A stretch of 64,000 nt of DNA from Vibrio cyclitrophicus. GTDB taxonomy: Bacteria > Pseudomonadota > Gammaproteobacteria > Enterobacterales > Vibrionaceae. Under the pieces are notes generated by a model. The model had not been told where the DNA came from, made no database searches, and was given only the letters and a program-made list of their open reading frames with translations. The stretch covers positions 744,001-808,000 of the forward strand of contig NZ_AP025480.1 in the NCBI RefSeq assembly GCF_024347435.1, given 5' to 3'. A program made the translations under genes and the position numbers. Position 1 is the first letter of the stretch. Each line of letters begins with the position of its first letter. Below, piece by piece: positions 9,401 through 18,469 of the stretch.

Positions 9401-10210
9401 TTACCAACCTTTAACCACACCACCTTGGAAGATGTCAGAAGCTGCGTTGTACACTTCTTCAGTTTGGTAAGCTTTAACGAAGTTTTGTACGTTTTCTGCG
9501 TTTAGATTGTCTTCACGAGAAACGATTAGATTCACGTAAGGAGAGTCTTTGTCTTCAACGAATACACCATCTTTTTGTGGAGTCAGGTTGATAGAACTTG
9601 CGTAAGTTGTGTTGATGATAGACAAAGCTACATCATCAAGAGAACGCGGCAGTTGTGCTGCGTCTAGTTCAACAATTGTAAGATTCTTAGGGTTCTTAAC
9701 GATGTCACGAACTGTCGCTAGAAGGCCTGCACCTTCACGAAGCTCAAGTAGACCTTGTTGCTCAAGAAGCAGCAGAGAACGACCTAGGTTAGTTGGATCG
9801 TTTGGTACAGCAATGCGCGCGCCGTCTTGGATTTCGTCAACAGATTTCACTTCTTTAGAGTAACCCGCGATTGGGTAAACAAACGTGTTACCAGCGATAG
9901 TCAGTTTGTAGCCACGGTCAGCAACTTGCTGATCTAGATACGGTGCGTGTTGGAATGCATTGATGTCGATAGAGCCGTCATCTAGAGCTGCATTTGGTGT
10001 TACGTAATCTGTGAAAGTCACTAGTTCAACATCTAGTCCGTACTTTTCTTTCGCCACTTTAGCTGCAACTTCAGCAACTTGTGCTTCTGCACCTGCCATT
10101 ACGCCAACTTTTACTTTAGAAGTATCCACTTCTTTATCGCCACAACCTGCTAGTACTAACGCTGATGCCGCTGCTGCGATAGTAAGTAAACCTTTAAGGT
10201 TAAATTTCAT
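9401..10210 (-). CDS. metQ: D-/L-methionine-binding lipoprotein MetQ
   Basis: MetQ is the periplasmic receptor of the MetNIQ methionine ABC importer, anchored to the inner membrane by lipid. The 269-residue precursor has a signal peptide ending in the lipobox LVLAGC, with the lipidated cysteine near position 23. The NlpA family core follows (VKVGVMAGAEAQVAEVAAKV; FQHAPYLDQQ; RIAVPNDPTNLGRSLLLLE). It is the last gene of a metN-metI-metQ operon, 66 bases after metI, with an AGGAG ribosome site, and is followed by a terminator. Confidence 0.94.
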   Translation of the reverse strand: MKFNLKGLLTIAAAASALVLAGCGDKEVDTSKVKVGVMAGAEAQVAEVAAKVAKEKYGLDVELVTFTDYVTPNAALDDGSIDINAFQHAPYLDQQVADRGYKLTIAGNTFVYPIAGYSKEVKSVDEIQDGARIAVPNDPTNLGRSLLLLEQQGLLELREGAGLLATVRDIVKNPKNLTIVELDAAQLPRSLDDVALSIINTTYASSINLTPQKDGVFVEDKDSPYVNLIVSREDNLNAENVQNFVKAYQTEEVYNAASDIFQGGVVKGW

Positions 10211-10276
10211 AATAATCTCCTTTTAATAAATCTATCTAATTTGGTTTCGATGACTCTAATCTTTAATCGTGAGCCT

Positions 10277-10960
10277 TTATCTGTGGTCAACGCGGCGAAC
10301 TAATGAATCACCGATTGATTGAATAATTTGTACAAGCACAATCAACATCACTACTGTCACTGCCATGATGGTCACATCGTAACGGTGAAATCCGTAACGA
10401 ATCGCGACATCACCTAGACCGCCGCCACCTACAGTACCGGCCATTGCTGAATAGCTCACCAGAGTCACGAGTGTAATCGTTACTGAGTTGATGATAGTCG
10501 GTAGTGCTTCTGGAAGCAGAACCTTGTTGATGATTTGAGTCGGTGTTGCGCCCATGGACTGAGCGGCTTCCACTAGACCTGTGGGCACTTCAAGTAGTGC
10601 ACTTTCGATAAGTCTAGCAACAAAAGGTATAGCGCCGATCGTCAGTGGAACAATCGCTGCTGTTGTTCCGATGAAGGTACCAATCAGCATCTTAGTCAGT
10701 GGGATAATAGCAACCATCAACACTAAGAAAGGCACTGAACGACCTACGTTCACAACCGCACCCAAAATTTTGTTTAGTTTGGTGTTCTCTAGCAAACCAC
10801 CTTTTTTAGTCGTGTGTAGAATCACGCCTAATGGGATACCGACGGCAAAGCCAACGATGCCTGCGACTGCAACCATGTAAAGCGTTTCGCCTGTTGCGCC
10901 TAGTAGAAGGTTACCGTTAAGGCTGATCCAGTCAGCAATCTCGTTGAAACTAAAGGACAT
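10277..10960 (-). CDS. metI: Methionine ABC transporter permease MetI
   Basis: MetI is the inner-membrane permease of the methionine importer. Five or so hydrophobic segments and the MetI-type core are visible: [20 protein letters not shown], then the EAA-loop region [20 protein letters not shown], which contacts MetN. I chose the ATG at 10960 (227 residues) over an upstream TTG at 10966 because GAGGTG lies 7-8 bases before the ATG. The start overlaps the metN stop by 11 bases, so translation is coupled. The length is close to E. coli MetI (217). Confidence 0.93.
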   Translation of the reverse strand: MSFSFNEIADWISLNGNLLLGATGETLYMVAVAGIVGFAVGIPLGVILHTTKKGGLLENTKLNKILGAVVNVGRSVPFLVLMVAIIPLTKMLIGTFIGTTAAIVPLTIGAIPFVARLIESALLEVPTGLVEAAQSMGATPTQIINKVLLPEALPTIINSVTITLVTLVSYSAMAGTVGGGGLGDVAIRYGFHRYDVTIMAVTVVMLIVLVQIIQSIGDSLVRRVDHR

Positions 10961-11984
10961 AACCAAGCACCTCTACTTTTACATTGTTGTCGCGTAGGAA
11001 TTGTATAGCAGCATTATCATTTGCTTCATTACCGAACAGTTCAGCTACCATCATGCCGAACTTTACGCCGCCGGCGTAATCAAGATCTGAGCTTAGGATG
11101 CTAACATCGATATTGAATTTACGAGCGATTTGCGTCATTAACGGTGCATCAACGGTTGCTCCTGTAAACTCAAGACGTACCAATGGGTAACTGCTGTTTA
11201 CTCGAGTCTCATGTAAACGCGCTTGGTAATCTTCAGGAATCGTCAGGTCCAGTGTTGAGCGAATAAACTGATGTGCTAGCTCTGTTTTAGGGTGAGCAAA
11301 TATTTCACCTACGGTCCCTTTTTCTACTAGTTCGCCGCCGCCGATGATTGCGACTTCGTGACAAATGCTTTTAACCACGTCCATTTCGTGAGTAATCAGT
11401 AAAATAGTGATGCTTAATTTACGGTTGATTTCACGCAGTAGCTCAAGGATAGATTGAGTCGTGGCTGGATCCAAAGCACTGGTCGCCTCATCACAAAGCA
11501 GTACTTTTGGGTCAGATGCCAGTGCGCGAGCAATCGCGACACGCTGCTTTTGACCACCACTTAGGTTTGCAGGGTAGGTATCGCGCTTATCAGCAAGACC
11601 AACCAACTCAAGTAGCTCACTGACTTTTGCTTCAATTGCTGCTTTATCTTTACCTGCAAGTTCTAAAGGCAGTGCTACATTGTTAAATACAGTGCGAGAA
11701 GACAGCAAGTTGAAATGCTGGAATATCATGCCGATGTTACGACGTGCTACGCTAAGTTCTGATTTGTTGAGTTTTGTCAGGTCGATTCCGTCAACAATCA
11801 CTTCACCCGACGTTGGGGCTTCCAACATGTTTACACAGCGGATAAGAGTACTTTTGCCTGCACCTGAAGAGCCGATGACTCCAAAGATTTGACCTTGAGG
11901 AATATGGAGGTTGATATCAATTAAGGCATTGATTTCTTTAGTGCCTTGATAAAAAACCTTATTGACTTGATTCACTTTAATCAT
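10950..11984 (-). CDS. metN: Methionine ABC transporter ATP-binding protein MetN
   Basis: MetN is the ATPase that powers methionine import. The 344 residues show Walker [10 protein letters not shown] (38-46), Q-loop region IFQHFNLL, signature [15 protein letters not shown] (about 140) and Walker [12 protein letters not shown]. The C-terminal NIL/ACT-like domain (about 265-344) binds methionine and shuts transport down (trans-inhibition) in the E. coli homologue. It is the first gene of the operon, and an array of MetJ-like boxes lies about 90-110 bases upstream. Confidence 0.95.
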   Translation of the reverse strand: MIKVNQVNKVFYQGTKEINALIDINLHIPQGQIFGVIGSSGAGKSTLIRCVNMLEAPTSGEVIVDGIDLTKLNKSELSVARRNIGMIFQHFNLLSSRTVFNNVALPLELAGKDKAAIEAKVSELLELVGLADKRDTYPANLSGGQKQRVAIARALASDPKVLLCDEATSALDPATTQSILELLREINRKLSITILLITHEMDVVKSICHEVAIIGGGELVEKGTVGEIFAHPKTELAHQFIRSTLDLTIPEDYQARLHETRVNSSYPLVRLEFTGATVDAPLMTQIARKFNIDVSILSSDLDYAGGVKFGMMVAELFGNEANDNAAIQFLRDNNVKVEVLGYVL

Positions 11985-12074
11985 AGAGAAACCCGTGCCG
12001 GTAGAACAGAATAATATGTCGATAGCTCGCTCGATTTACAGACGATGCTATGGTGTTCTATGATCTAAGTCAAT

Positions 12075-12106
12075 AGATATTTTTACGTCTAGATGGCTAA
12101 ACGCCG
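12075..12106 (-). promoter_or_regulatory. Tandem MetJ (met box) operator before metN
   Basis: Four abutting 8-bp units resemble the met box AGACGTCT: AGATATTT, TTACGTCT, AGATGGCT and AAACGCCG, with the best two matching 6 of 8. Tandem 8-bp spacing is the hallmark of MetJ operators, and E. coli metNIQ is MetJ-repressed. The array lies between metN and gmhB, so it could also affect gmhB. MetJ itself is not in this window. Confidence 0.6.
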
Positions 12107-12191
12107 ATTGTATGGCTAAGCTGGAAACAAATCGTTAACGAACGCAAAACTAAATAGATAGTGATGAAGCAAATAAAGCGTGTAATAATTA

Positions 12192-12776
12192 ATGATTAAT
12201 AGAGAGTTGATAGAGAACAAAATTTTGTCTAAACCTGCTGTTTTTTTAGATCGTGATGGTGTGATTAACGTTGATCATGGCTATGTACATGATGAGCATG
12301 ACTTTGAATATATCGATGGTGTGTTTGAAGCGGCGAAAGCGTTTAAAGATATGGGCTATTTATTGGTGCTAGTGACCAACCAGTCAGGCATTGCTCGTGG
12401 TATGTTTAGCGAGGACCGTTTTCTTTCTTTAACGCAGTGGATGGATTGGAACTTTGTTGATAACGGCGTTGAGCTTGATGGCATCTATTACTGTCCGCAT
12501 CATGCTGAACAAGGCTTAGGCGACTACAAGCAAGATTGTGAGTGCCGTAAACCAAAACCAGGTATGTTCATTTCTGCTCGTGACTTTCTTAAGATTGATA
12601 TGGCTAACTCAGTCATGATCGGCGACAAAGCTGAAGATATGATGGCTGCAGAAGCGGCAGGTGTTGGCACTAGAGTGTTGGTAAGGACCGGTAAGCCAGT
12701 CACTGAAAAAGGTGAAGCGTTAGCCAGCGTAGTACTTGATAGCATTAAAGACGTACCCGCTTTCTTGAAAGGTTAA
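12192..12776 (+). CDS. gmhB: D-glycero-beta-D-manno-heptose 1,7-bisphosphate 7-phosphatase GmhB
   Basis: GmhB removes the 7-phosphate in ADP-heptose synthesis for the LPS inner core. The 194-residue HAD enzyme has the nucleophile motif FLDRDGV (D20, D22), the TNQSG motif II, a zinc-binding loop with CPHH and CECR, and a motif IV with GDKAEDM. The annotated ATG gives about 7 more N-terminal residues than E. coli GmhB and has a poor ribosome site. A TTG start 11 codons later, behind a GAGA stretch, is possible. It is divergent from metN, as in other vibrios. Confidence 0.93.
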   Translation: MINRELIENKILSKPAVFLDRDGVINVDHGYVHDEHDFEYIDGVFEAAKAFKDMGYLLVLVTNQSGIARGMFSEDRFLSLTQWMDWNFVDNGVELDGIYYCPHHAEQGLGDYKQDCECRKPKPGMFISARDFLKIDMANSVMIGDKAEDMMAAEAAGVGTRVLVRTGKPVTEKGEALASVVLDSIKDVPAFLKG

Positions 12777-12856
12777 ACGTTCTATTTATCACTAAGGTTT
12801 TTCTAACCTGAGTCTAAACTAAGTGTCATTGACTATATAAAGATGAGGAACGAAGT

Positions 12857-13192
12857 ATGAAAGCTATGTTGGTAGCATCTCTATGTACGGTAGCATTGGT
12901 CGGGTGCTCTAAATCAGCATCCCCTGATAGTGCAGCATCGGATAATCAATTCGTGACTTATCAATGTGAGTCTGACGTCTCGTTTGATGTGGCTTACCTT
13001 AGTAATGAAAAAGCAGTACTGCGTTTACCTGATAACGAGTACCAATTGACTCAAGTACCGGCAGGCTCAGGAACCAAATACATTCTAGACGATGGCACCT
13101 CAGAGATGATTAGCAGCATCACTTTGCGCACGAAAGGTGACGACGCACGTCTAGAACTAGGCCGTGTGGTCTATCGTAATTGCCAAAAGTAA
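12857..13192 (+). CDS. mliC: MliC-family lipoprotein, C-type lysozyme inhibitor
   Basis: The 111-residue lipoprotein has a signal ending in the lipobox VALVGC (Cys17). The MliC/PliC pattern follows: a YQC start, a central GSGTKY loop (conserved serine), then LRTKGDDARLEL and a closing C near the end. The two mature-domain cysteines would form the family's disulfide. Members sit on the outer membrane facing the periplasm and plug the active site of c-type lysozymes, protecting against host or predator lysozyme. A GAGGAACG site precedes the ATG. It lies between gmhB and treR and has its own terminator. Confidence 0.82.
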   Translation: MKAMLVASLCTVALVGCSKSASPDSAASDNQFVTYQCESDVSFDVAYLSNEKAVLRLPDNEYQLTQVPAGSGTKYILDDGTSEMISSITLRTKGDDARLELGRVVYRNCQK

Positions 13193-13227
13193 GTCATAGT
13201 AAGAACTGCTATATTTTACAAACAGTT

Positions 13228-13260
13228 AAGTGAGGAAACCTACCCTCACTTTTTCTTCTC
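13228..13260 (+). terminator. Intrinsic terminator of the MliC gene
   Basis: AAGTGAGG (13228-13235) pairs with CCTCACTT (13244-13251) and runs into TTTTCTTCTC. The stem overlaps an in-frame GTG upstream of treR, which argues that treR starts later, at 13284. Confidence 0.8.
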
Positions 13261-13283
13261 TTTCCTTTAACGTTAGACTTTTT

Positions 13284-14228
13284 ATGAGCAAAAAACTCAC
13301 TATTCTCGATATTGCTAAGCTGTCCGGTGTTGGTAAGTCAACCGTATCTCGTGTTCTGACCAATGATCCAAAAGTGAAACCTGAAACCCGAGAAAGGGTG
13401 GAAAGAGTAATTCAAGAATCTGGGTACACGCCTTCAAAGTCTGCGCAATCCATGCGCGGTGGCAGTCAAAAAGTCATCGGCGTGATCATCTCTCGTTTAG
13501 ATTCTCCCTCTGAAAACAAAGCAGTTAGCACCATGTTGGCAGAATTGTATCGAGCGGATTACGATGTCGTGATCATGGAAAGTCAGCTAGATAGAGATAA
13601 AGCTAACGAACACCTTCAGGTTCTCAAGCGTCGCAATGTAGATGGTATTATCGTGTTTGGTTTTACTGACTGTGATATTCCTGCGATTGAAGCTTGGGGA
13701 AACAAAGCGGTGGTGATTGCTTTGGATACTGAGAATGTGACGTCGATTAACTATGATAACCGACAGGTGATCAATAGTGCGTTAACGCATTTAGCAGATC
13801 AGGGGATCTCTGAGGTTGGTTTCATTGGCGTTGATCCTAGCGACAAATCAACCGGTGAACTGCGTCTTAAGGCTTATCTCGAGTGGTGTGAAAATACAGG
13901 TTCAATTGCGAACTATCGTACTGGTCAACTTCATCATGAAAGCGCTTATCAGTTGGTGGATGAGGTGCTTGTTCCTACGACTCAAGCCATTGTCTGTGCG
14001 AGTGATACATTGGCTCTTGGCGTAATCAAGCGTTTGCAAGAGTTACAACGTGAAGATGTGGTGGTGACTGGTGTCGGTGGCAATGATCTTCTCTCTTTCT
14101 TGTTCCCTCGAGTATTTAGCATTGATCCTGGGTATCAATCTGCAGGTAAATTGGCCGCTAATCTATTGATCTCTCAGCTTTTAGGCAATTCAGAGATCTC
14201 TCATCACACTCAATCTCCGATTCTATAA
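13284..14228 (+). CDS. treR: LacI-family trehalose repressor TreR
   Basis: The 314-residue repressor has an N-terminal LacI helix-turn-helix (LTILDIAKLSGVGKSTVSRV, about 4-23) and a periplasmic-binding-protein-like effector domain. Several stretches closely match E. coli TreR (315 residues), including SRLDSPSEN, LKRRNVDGIIVFGFT and SIDPGYQSAG. E. coli TreR binds trehalose 6-phosphate as inducer. I chose ATG 13284 because the in-frame GTG at 13230 lies inside the upstream terminator stem. It precedes treB-treC, and four matching operators occur before treB and before the LamB-type porin. Confidence 0.94.
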   Translation: MSKKLTILDIAKLSGVGKSTVSRVLTNDPKVKPETRERVERVIQESGYTPSKSAQSMRGGSQKVIGVIISRLDSPSENKAVSTMLAELYRADYDVVIMESQLDRDKANEHLQVLKRRNVDGIIVFGFTDCDIPAIEAWGNKAVVIALDTENVTSINYDNRQVINSALTHLADQGISEVGFIGVDPSDKSTGELRLKAYLEWCENTGSIANYRTGQLHHESAYQLVDEVLVPTTQAIVCASDTLALGVIKRLQELQREDVVVTGVGGNDLLSFLFPRVFSIDPGYQSAGKLAANLLISQLLGNSEISHHTQSPIL

Positions 14229-14273
14229 TCCACTCAATCAAGCGAAATTGAACCGCTTAGATTAAAATTAGAG

Positions 14274-14289
14274 TGTGATCTCTTTCAAT
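14274..14289 (+). promoter_or_regulatory. Candidate CRP site upstream of treB
   Basis: TGTGA-N6-TCAAT has a perfect left half and three of five right-half matches to the CRP consensus. Its centre is about 63 bases before the start site expected from the TATAAT box at 14333-14338, close to the classical class I position. This is consistent with glucose repression of trehalose uptake. Confidence 0.45.
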
Positions 14290-14292
14290 TAA

Positions 14293-14361
14293 TGGGACTG
14301 TTCCCATTTTAATTTATCATTCATGTGGGCATTATAATAACTGTAATTGGGAATGTTCCCA
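14293..14361 (+). promoter_or_regulatory. treB promoter with two flanking TreR operators
   Basis: Palindromes TGGGACTGTTCCCA (14293-14306) and TGGGAATGTTCCCA (14348-14361) are 55 bp apart centre to centre. They flank a TATAAT -10 box at 14333-14338. The second is identical to one of the porin operators. The spacing, about five helical turns, would allow looping or clamping of the promoter. TreR as the binder is inferred from its gene lying immediately upstream. Confidence 0.82.
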
Positions 14362-14432
14362 TTAATCTAAATCGAAGTGGTTATAGCTGCATGGTTTAGA
14401 AGAGTAATTGAATGAAACCAGGGTGGGGTAGT

Positions 14433-15857
14433 ATGAGTAAGATAGCGAAGCAAGACGTTGCGCGTCTTATCGAGTTAGTCGGTGGCAAAGAGAATATTGC
14501 GAGTGTCAGCCATTGTCTAACTCGGCTGCGTTTTGTATTGAACGATACGGAACAAGCGAACAAAGCAGAGTTAGAGAAGCTTAAACTGGTAAAAGGCTGC
14601 TTTACTAACGCAGGTCAATTCCAAGTCGTGATTGGCACCGAAGTTGATGAGGTGTACGCACTTTTGATTGAGCAAACTGGTAAAGATGCATCATCAAAAG
14701 ATGAGGCGAAGTTGGCTGCTCGCCAGAACATGAACTTCCTTGAGCGTGGTATCTCCCATTTAGCCGAAATTTTCGTACCACTGCTGCCTGCCATTATTAC
14801 TGGTGGTTTGATTCTTGGTTTCCGTAATGTGATTGGTGACATTCGCATGTTCGACGGCAAAACCTTGGTTGAGATCAGCCAATTCTGGGCAACCGTTCAC
14901 TCTTTCTTATGGTTGATTGGCGAAGCTATTTTCTTCTTCCTACCGGTTGGTGTGTGTTGGGCAACGGTTAAGAAACTCGGCGGAACGCCTATTTTGGGTA
15001 TCACGCTCGGTGTCACCTTGGTTTCTCCACAGTTGATGAACGCTTACATGATAGGTAAATCGGTACCTGAGGTATGGGACTTTGGCTTGTTCGTGATAGA
15101 GAAGGTCGGTTATCAAGCTCAGGTGATCCCTGCGATGTTAGCGGGTGTGGCTTTGGCCTTCATCGAGAGTAACCTTAAGCGCATTGTACCTTCTTATCTG
15201 TATCTAGTTGTTGTGCCATTTGTCTCGATCATCTTATCTGTGATTCTAGCTCACGCCTTTATTGGCCCATTTGGTCGTATGTTAGGCGATGGTGTGGCTT
15301 TCGCGGCTAAAGTGGCAATGACTGGTGATTTTGCGATTCTGGGTTCCGTGGTATTTGGCTTCCTTTACGCACCTTTGGTTATTACGGGTATTCACCACAC
15401 AACCAACGCCGTTGACCTACAACTGATGCAAGACTTAGGTGGTACGCCAATCTGGCCTTTGATTGCACTATCAAACATTGCACAAGCTTCAGCGGTTGTC
15501 GGCATCATTATTTTGAGTAAACGTGAAGGTGAACGAGACATCTCGGTACCAGCAGCAATCTCTGCTTACCTAGGTGTAACGGAACCTGCGATGTACGGCA
15601 TCAACCTTAAATACAAATTCCCTATGTTGAGCGCAATGATCGGCAGTGCCGCAGCGGCTGCAATCTGTGGTAGTGCAGGTGTGATGGCGAATGGTATCGG
15701 TGTTGGTGGCTTGCCGGGCATCTTATCGATTCAACCTCAATATTGGTCGATTTACTTAGTTGCGATGCTAGTGGCGGTTGTACTGCCCGTTACGTTAACA
15801 CTGTTCTTCTATAAACGAGCACAGATGAAAGGTGAGCTAGAAACCGCCAACGCGTAA
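14433..15857 (+). CDS. treB: PTS trehalose-specific EIIBC component TreB
   Basis: TreB imports trehalose across the inner membrane and phosphorylates it to trehalose 6-phosphate. The 474 residues have a EIIB domain (1-90) with the phosphorylation motif SHCLTRLRF (cysteine near residue 28) and the family stretch VKGCFTNAGQFQVVIGT. A ten-helix EIIC domain follows, with GITHH-like GIHHTTNAVDLQ. There is no EIIA, so a glucose-type EIIA elsewhere must supply phosphate. I chose ATG 14433 because a purine-rich GGGTGGGG lies just before it; an ATG 21 bases upstream is less likely. Confidence 0.95.
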   Translation: MSKIAKQDVARLIELVGGKENIASVSHCLTRLRFVLNDTEQANKAELEKLKLVKGCFTNAGQFQVVIGTEVDEVYALLIEQTGKDASSKDEAKLAARQNMNFLERGISHLAEIFVPLLPAIITGGLILGFRNVIGDIRMFDGKTLVEISQFWATVHSFLWLIGEAIFFFLPVGVCWATVKKLGGTPILGITLGVTLVSPQLMNAYMIGKSVPEVWDFGLFVIEKVGYQAQVIPAMLAGVALAFIESNLKRIVPSYLYLVVVPFVSIILSVILAHAFIGPFGRMLGDGVAFAAKVAMTGDFAILGSVVFGFLYAPLVITGIHHTTNAVDLQLMQDLGGTPIWPLIALSNIAQASAVVGIIILSKREGERDISVPAAISAYLGVTEPAMYGINLKYKFPMLSAMIGSAAAAAICGSAGVMANGIGVGGLPGILSIQPQYWSIYLVAMLVAVVLPVTLTLFFYKRAQMKGELETANA

Positions 15858-15867
15858 TGCATTAAAT

Positions 15868-15900
15868 AAGCGATGACTCCAAAGTGAGACATCGCTTTTG
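15868..15900 (+). terminator. Hairpin between treB and treC
   Basis: AAGCGATG (15868-15875) pairs with CATCGCTT (15890-15897), followed by only a short TTTTG run. It is probably a partial terminator that lowers treC expression relative to treB. Confidence 0.55.
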
Positions 15901-16004
15901 CTCTTAGTTATAGCTTTTTCTCTTAGTTATAACGGCTATTCAACCATGATTCACATGGTGATTTTTATTTTATATTTTCTGGTAAGTGAGTGTTAGAGAT
16001 GGCG

Positions 16005-17684
16005 ATGACTGAGCATGATGAAAGTTGGTGGAAAACCGCAACCATCTATCAAATCTACCCAAAGAGCTTTTGTGATAGTGGCAGTAAAGGTACTGGCGAT
16101 ATCAAAGGGATCATTTCAAAACTGGATTATCTTAAACACTTAAATGTGGATGCAATTTGGTTAACCCCAGTTTACGCATCCCCAATGATCGATAACGGCT
16201 ACGATATTTCAGATTACTACGCGATTAACCCGCAATTCGGCACCATGGAAGACTTCGACTTATTGCTGGCTGAAGCGCACCAACGTGGTATTCGTATCGT
16301 GATGGATATCGTTGTAAACCACACCTCTACAGAGCACGCATGGTTTCAGTCGGCACTGGGTGACAAAAACAGCCCATACCGCGACTACTACATCTGGAAA
16401 GATCCTGTAAACGGTCAAGCACCAACCAACTGGCAGTCTAAGTTTGGTGGTAATGCATGGGAAATGGATGAAGCGACGGGGCAGTATTTCCTACACCTAT
16501 TCGCGAAAGAGCAGGCCGACCTTAACTGGGAGAACCCGGTTGTACGCGAAGAAGTGAAAGACGTCATCAGCTTCTGGGCTGAGAAGGGCGTTGATGGCTT
16601 CCGCTTGGATGTGATCAACCTGATTTCTAAACAGCAAGACTTCCCTAACGATGATATCGGTGATGGTCGTCGTTTTTACACTGATGGTCCACGTGTGCAC
16701 GAATACCTGAAAGAGATCAGCGAAGCGGTATTCCAGAAATACGGCAGCGTGACCGTCGGCGAGATGTCTTCAACCACGTTGGAACATTGTCAGCAATATT
16801 CAAATGTTGATAACAGCGAGCTATCAATGGTGTTTAACTTCCACCACCTTAAGGTCGATTACACCAATGGTGAGAAGTGGACTAATGCACCGTTTGATTT
16901 CTTACAGCTCAAGTCGATCTTCAATCACTGGCAAACCGGTTTGAACGGCAAAGGTTGGGGCGCACTATTCTGGTGTAACCACGATCAACCAAGAGTCGTG
17001 AGCCGCTTGGGTAACGACCAGCAATATCGCGTTGAATCAGCCAAGATGCTTGCTGCGTCAGTCCACATGATGCAAGGCACACCGTATATTTATCAAGGTG
17101 AAGAGATTGGTATGACCAACCCTGGCTATACTGAAATTAGCCAGTATCGTGATGTCGAGAGTACTAATATGTACGATATCATGGTTAATCGTGATGGTGT
17201 GGCTCATGAAGATATGATGGCGATCTTAGCGCAGAAATCTCGTGATAACTCTCGTACGCCAATGCAATGGAACGATAAAACTTACGCAGGATTTTCACAA
17301 GCTCAGCCATGGCTTGATGTTGCGAATAACTACATTGAGATCAACGCCGAACAAGCATTGGAAGATAAAGACTCTGTATTTTACTTCTACAAGAGTTTGA
17401 TTGAGTTGCGTAAACAAGTGCCAGTGATTACGGGTGGTAGCTATCAAGATTTATTGCCTGAGCATCCATCTATTTTTGCATATGTACGTGAAAGCGATAG
17501 TCAGACTTTGGTTTGTCTTAATAACTATTATGGTGAAGAGGCGGAGTGTGTTTTACCTGAACGTTTTGAGATGCTGAAGGCTGAAAGCTTGTTGTCTAAT
17601 TATCAAGTAAGCGAGAGTTTAGCGGCGTCTCATCATCAAGTGCTGCGACCTTACGAGACGCGTATCCTCTTGATCGAAGCTTAG
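16005..17684 (+). CDS. treC: Trehalose-6-phosphate hydrolase TreC (alpha,alpha-phosphotrehalase)
   Basis: TreC hydrolyses trehalose 6-phosphate to glucose and glucose 6-phosphate in the cytoplasm. It is a GH13 enzyme of 559 residues (E. coli 551). The (beta/alpha)8 motifs are clear: DIVVNHTS, GFRLDVINL (nucleophile D202), VGEMSS (acid/base E253) and NHDQPR (D327). The N-terminal WWKTATIYQIYPKSF is typical. Three starts are possible: GTG 15990, ATG 15999 and ATG 16005. I chose the last because AGAG lies 6 bases before it and it fits homologues. It is 147 bases after treB and ends at a strong terminator. Confidence 0.95.
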   Translation: MTEHDESWWKTATIYQIYPKSFCDSGSKGTGDIKGIISKLDYLKHLNVDAIWLTPVYASPMIDNGYDISDYYAINPQFGTMEDFDLLLAEAHQRGIRIVMDIVVNHTSTEHAWFQSALGDKNSPYRDYYIWKDPVNGQAPTNWQSKFGGNAWEMDEATGQYFLHLFAKEQADLNWENPVVREEVKDVISFWAEKGVDGFRLDVINLISKQQDFPNDDIGDGRRFYTDGPRVHEYLKEISEAVFQKYGSVTVGEMSSTTLEHCQQYSNVDNSELSMVFNFHHLKVDYTNGEKWTNAPFDFLQLKSIFNHWQTGLNGKGWGALFWCNHDQPRVVSRLGNDQQYRVESAKMLAASVHMMQGTPYIYQGEEIGMTNPGYTEISQYRDVESTNMYDIMVNRDGVAHEDMMAILAQKSRDNSRTPMQWNDKTYAGFSQAQPWLDVANNYIEINAEQALEDKDSVFYFYKSLIELRKQVPVITGGSYQDLLPEHPSIFAYVRESDSQTLVCLNNYYGEEAECVLPERFEMLKAESLLSNYQVSESLAASHHQVLRPYETRILLIEA

Positions 17685-17743
17685 TCTCGTTACGATTTCA
17701 ATTAACCTAATTCTCCGTTCCCCCTAGAGATCTAGGTTTCAAC

Positions 17744-17780
17744 AAAGGCTTTGGAGTGCTCCCCAAAGCCTTTTTGTTTT
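17744..17780 (+). terminator. Strong terminator of the tre operon
   Basis: AAAGGCTTTGG (17744-17754) pairs perfectly with CCAAAGCCTTT (17763-17773), followed by TTGTTTT. It closes treB-treC before the convergent yitT-type gene. Confidence 0.88.
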
Positions 17781-17866
17781 AGTGATGTATTGATTATAGT
17801 GTCTCTGCCTAAATAGTTTAGAATCGAAAGCATCAGGTATTAGCAACGTAGAGCAAGTTATAAGAA

Positions 17867-18469
17867 TTAAGACGCGTAGTTCACTGAGTAGCGAGTTGGC
17901 TTATGGTTCATGGCTAATACAATGTTCAATACCGCTGTGCCTAATACAGATACTGCAATTACCCAAGGCGATACGAAGAAGAAGGATGCAAACAGAATAC
18001 AGGCATCAATGGCCATTTGGGTTTTGCCTACTGAGATACCGTAGCGGTCTTGGATGAACAAACATAATACGTTGAAGCCACCCAAGCTTGAGCGATGACG
18101 AAACAAAATCAACATGCCTAAGCCCATTAATAAGCCGCCAGCGACGGCACAGTAAATTTCATTATGTACGTCTAATGAAATCACTAGATATAAATGATCG
18201 GCAAATACAGACACTAAAGCGCCTGAGATGGCACTGCTAATCGCAAAGTGACGGCCAAATCGTTTCCATGCTAATAAGTAGAATGGACAATTAGCAATAA
18301 AGTACAAAATACCAAAGGTTACCGGCGTAAATTGACTCAAAAGCAGAGCCAAGCCTGTAGTACCACCGGTAAGCAGGTTTGCTGATTGTAAAAAGAATAC
18401 GCCTAACGCCACTAAAAACGTGCCAGTAAGAATCGCTACCCAATCTTCTTTACGTGAGTGTTTTTCCAT
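17867..18469 (-). CDS. YitT/DUF161-family inner membrane protein
   Basis: The 200-residue protein has about five hydrophobic segments and the family motif LLTGGTTGLALLLSQFTP near residues 32-49, plus RHRSSLGGFN near 125. It belongs to the YitT (DUF161) family, whose transport substrate is not established. It lacks the C-terminal DUF2179 sensing domain of the longer Bacillus YitT proteins. It stands alone, convergent to treC and divergent from glyA. Confidence 0.82.
   Translation of the reverse strand: MEKHSRKEDWVAILTGTFLVALGVFFLQSANLLTGGTTGLALLLSQFTPVTFGILYFIANCPFYLLAWKRFGRHFAISSAISGALVSVFADHLYLVISLDVHNEIYCAVAGGLLMGLGMLILFRHRSSLGGFNVLCLFIQDRYGISVGKTQMAIDACILFASFFFVSPWVIAVSVLGTAVLNIVLAMNHKPTRYSVNYAS

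Noticed and set aside
13230..13283. GTG start extending treR by 18 codons
   Set aside because: This stretch is the stem and U-tract of the upstream terminator; TreR homologues begin at the ATG at 13284.
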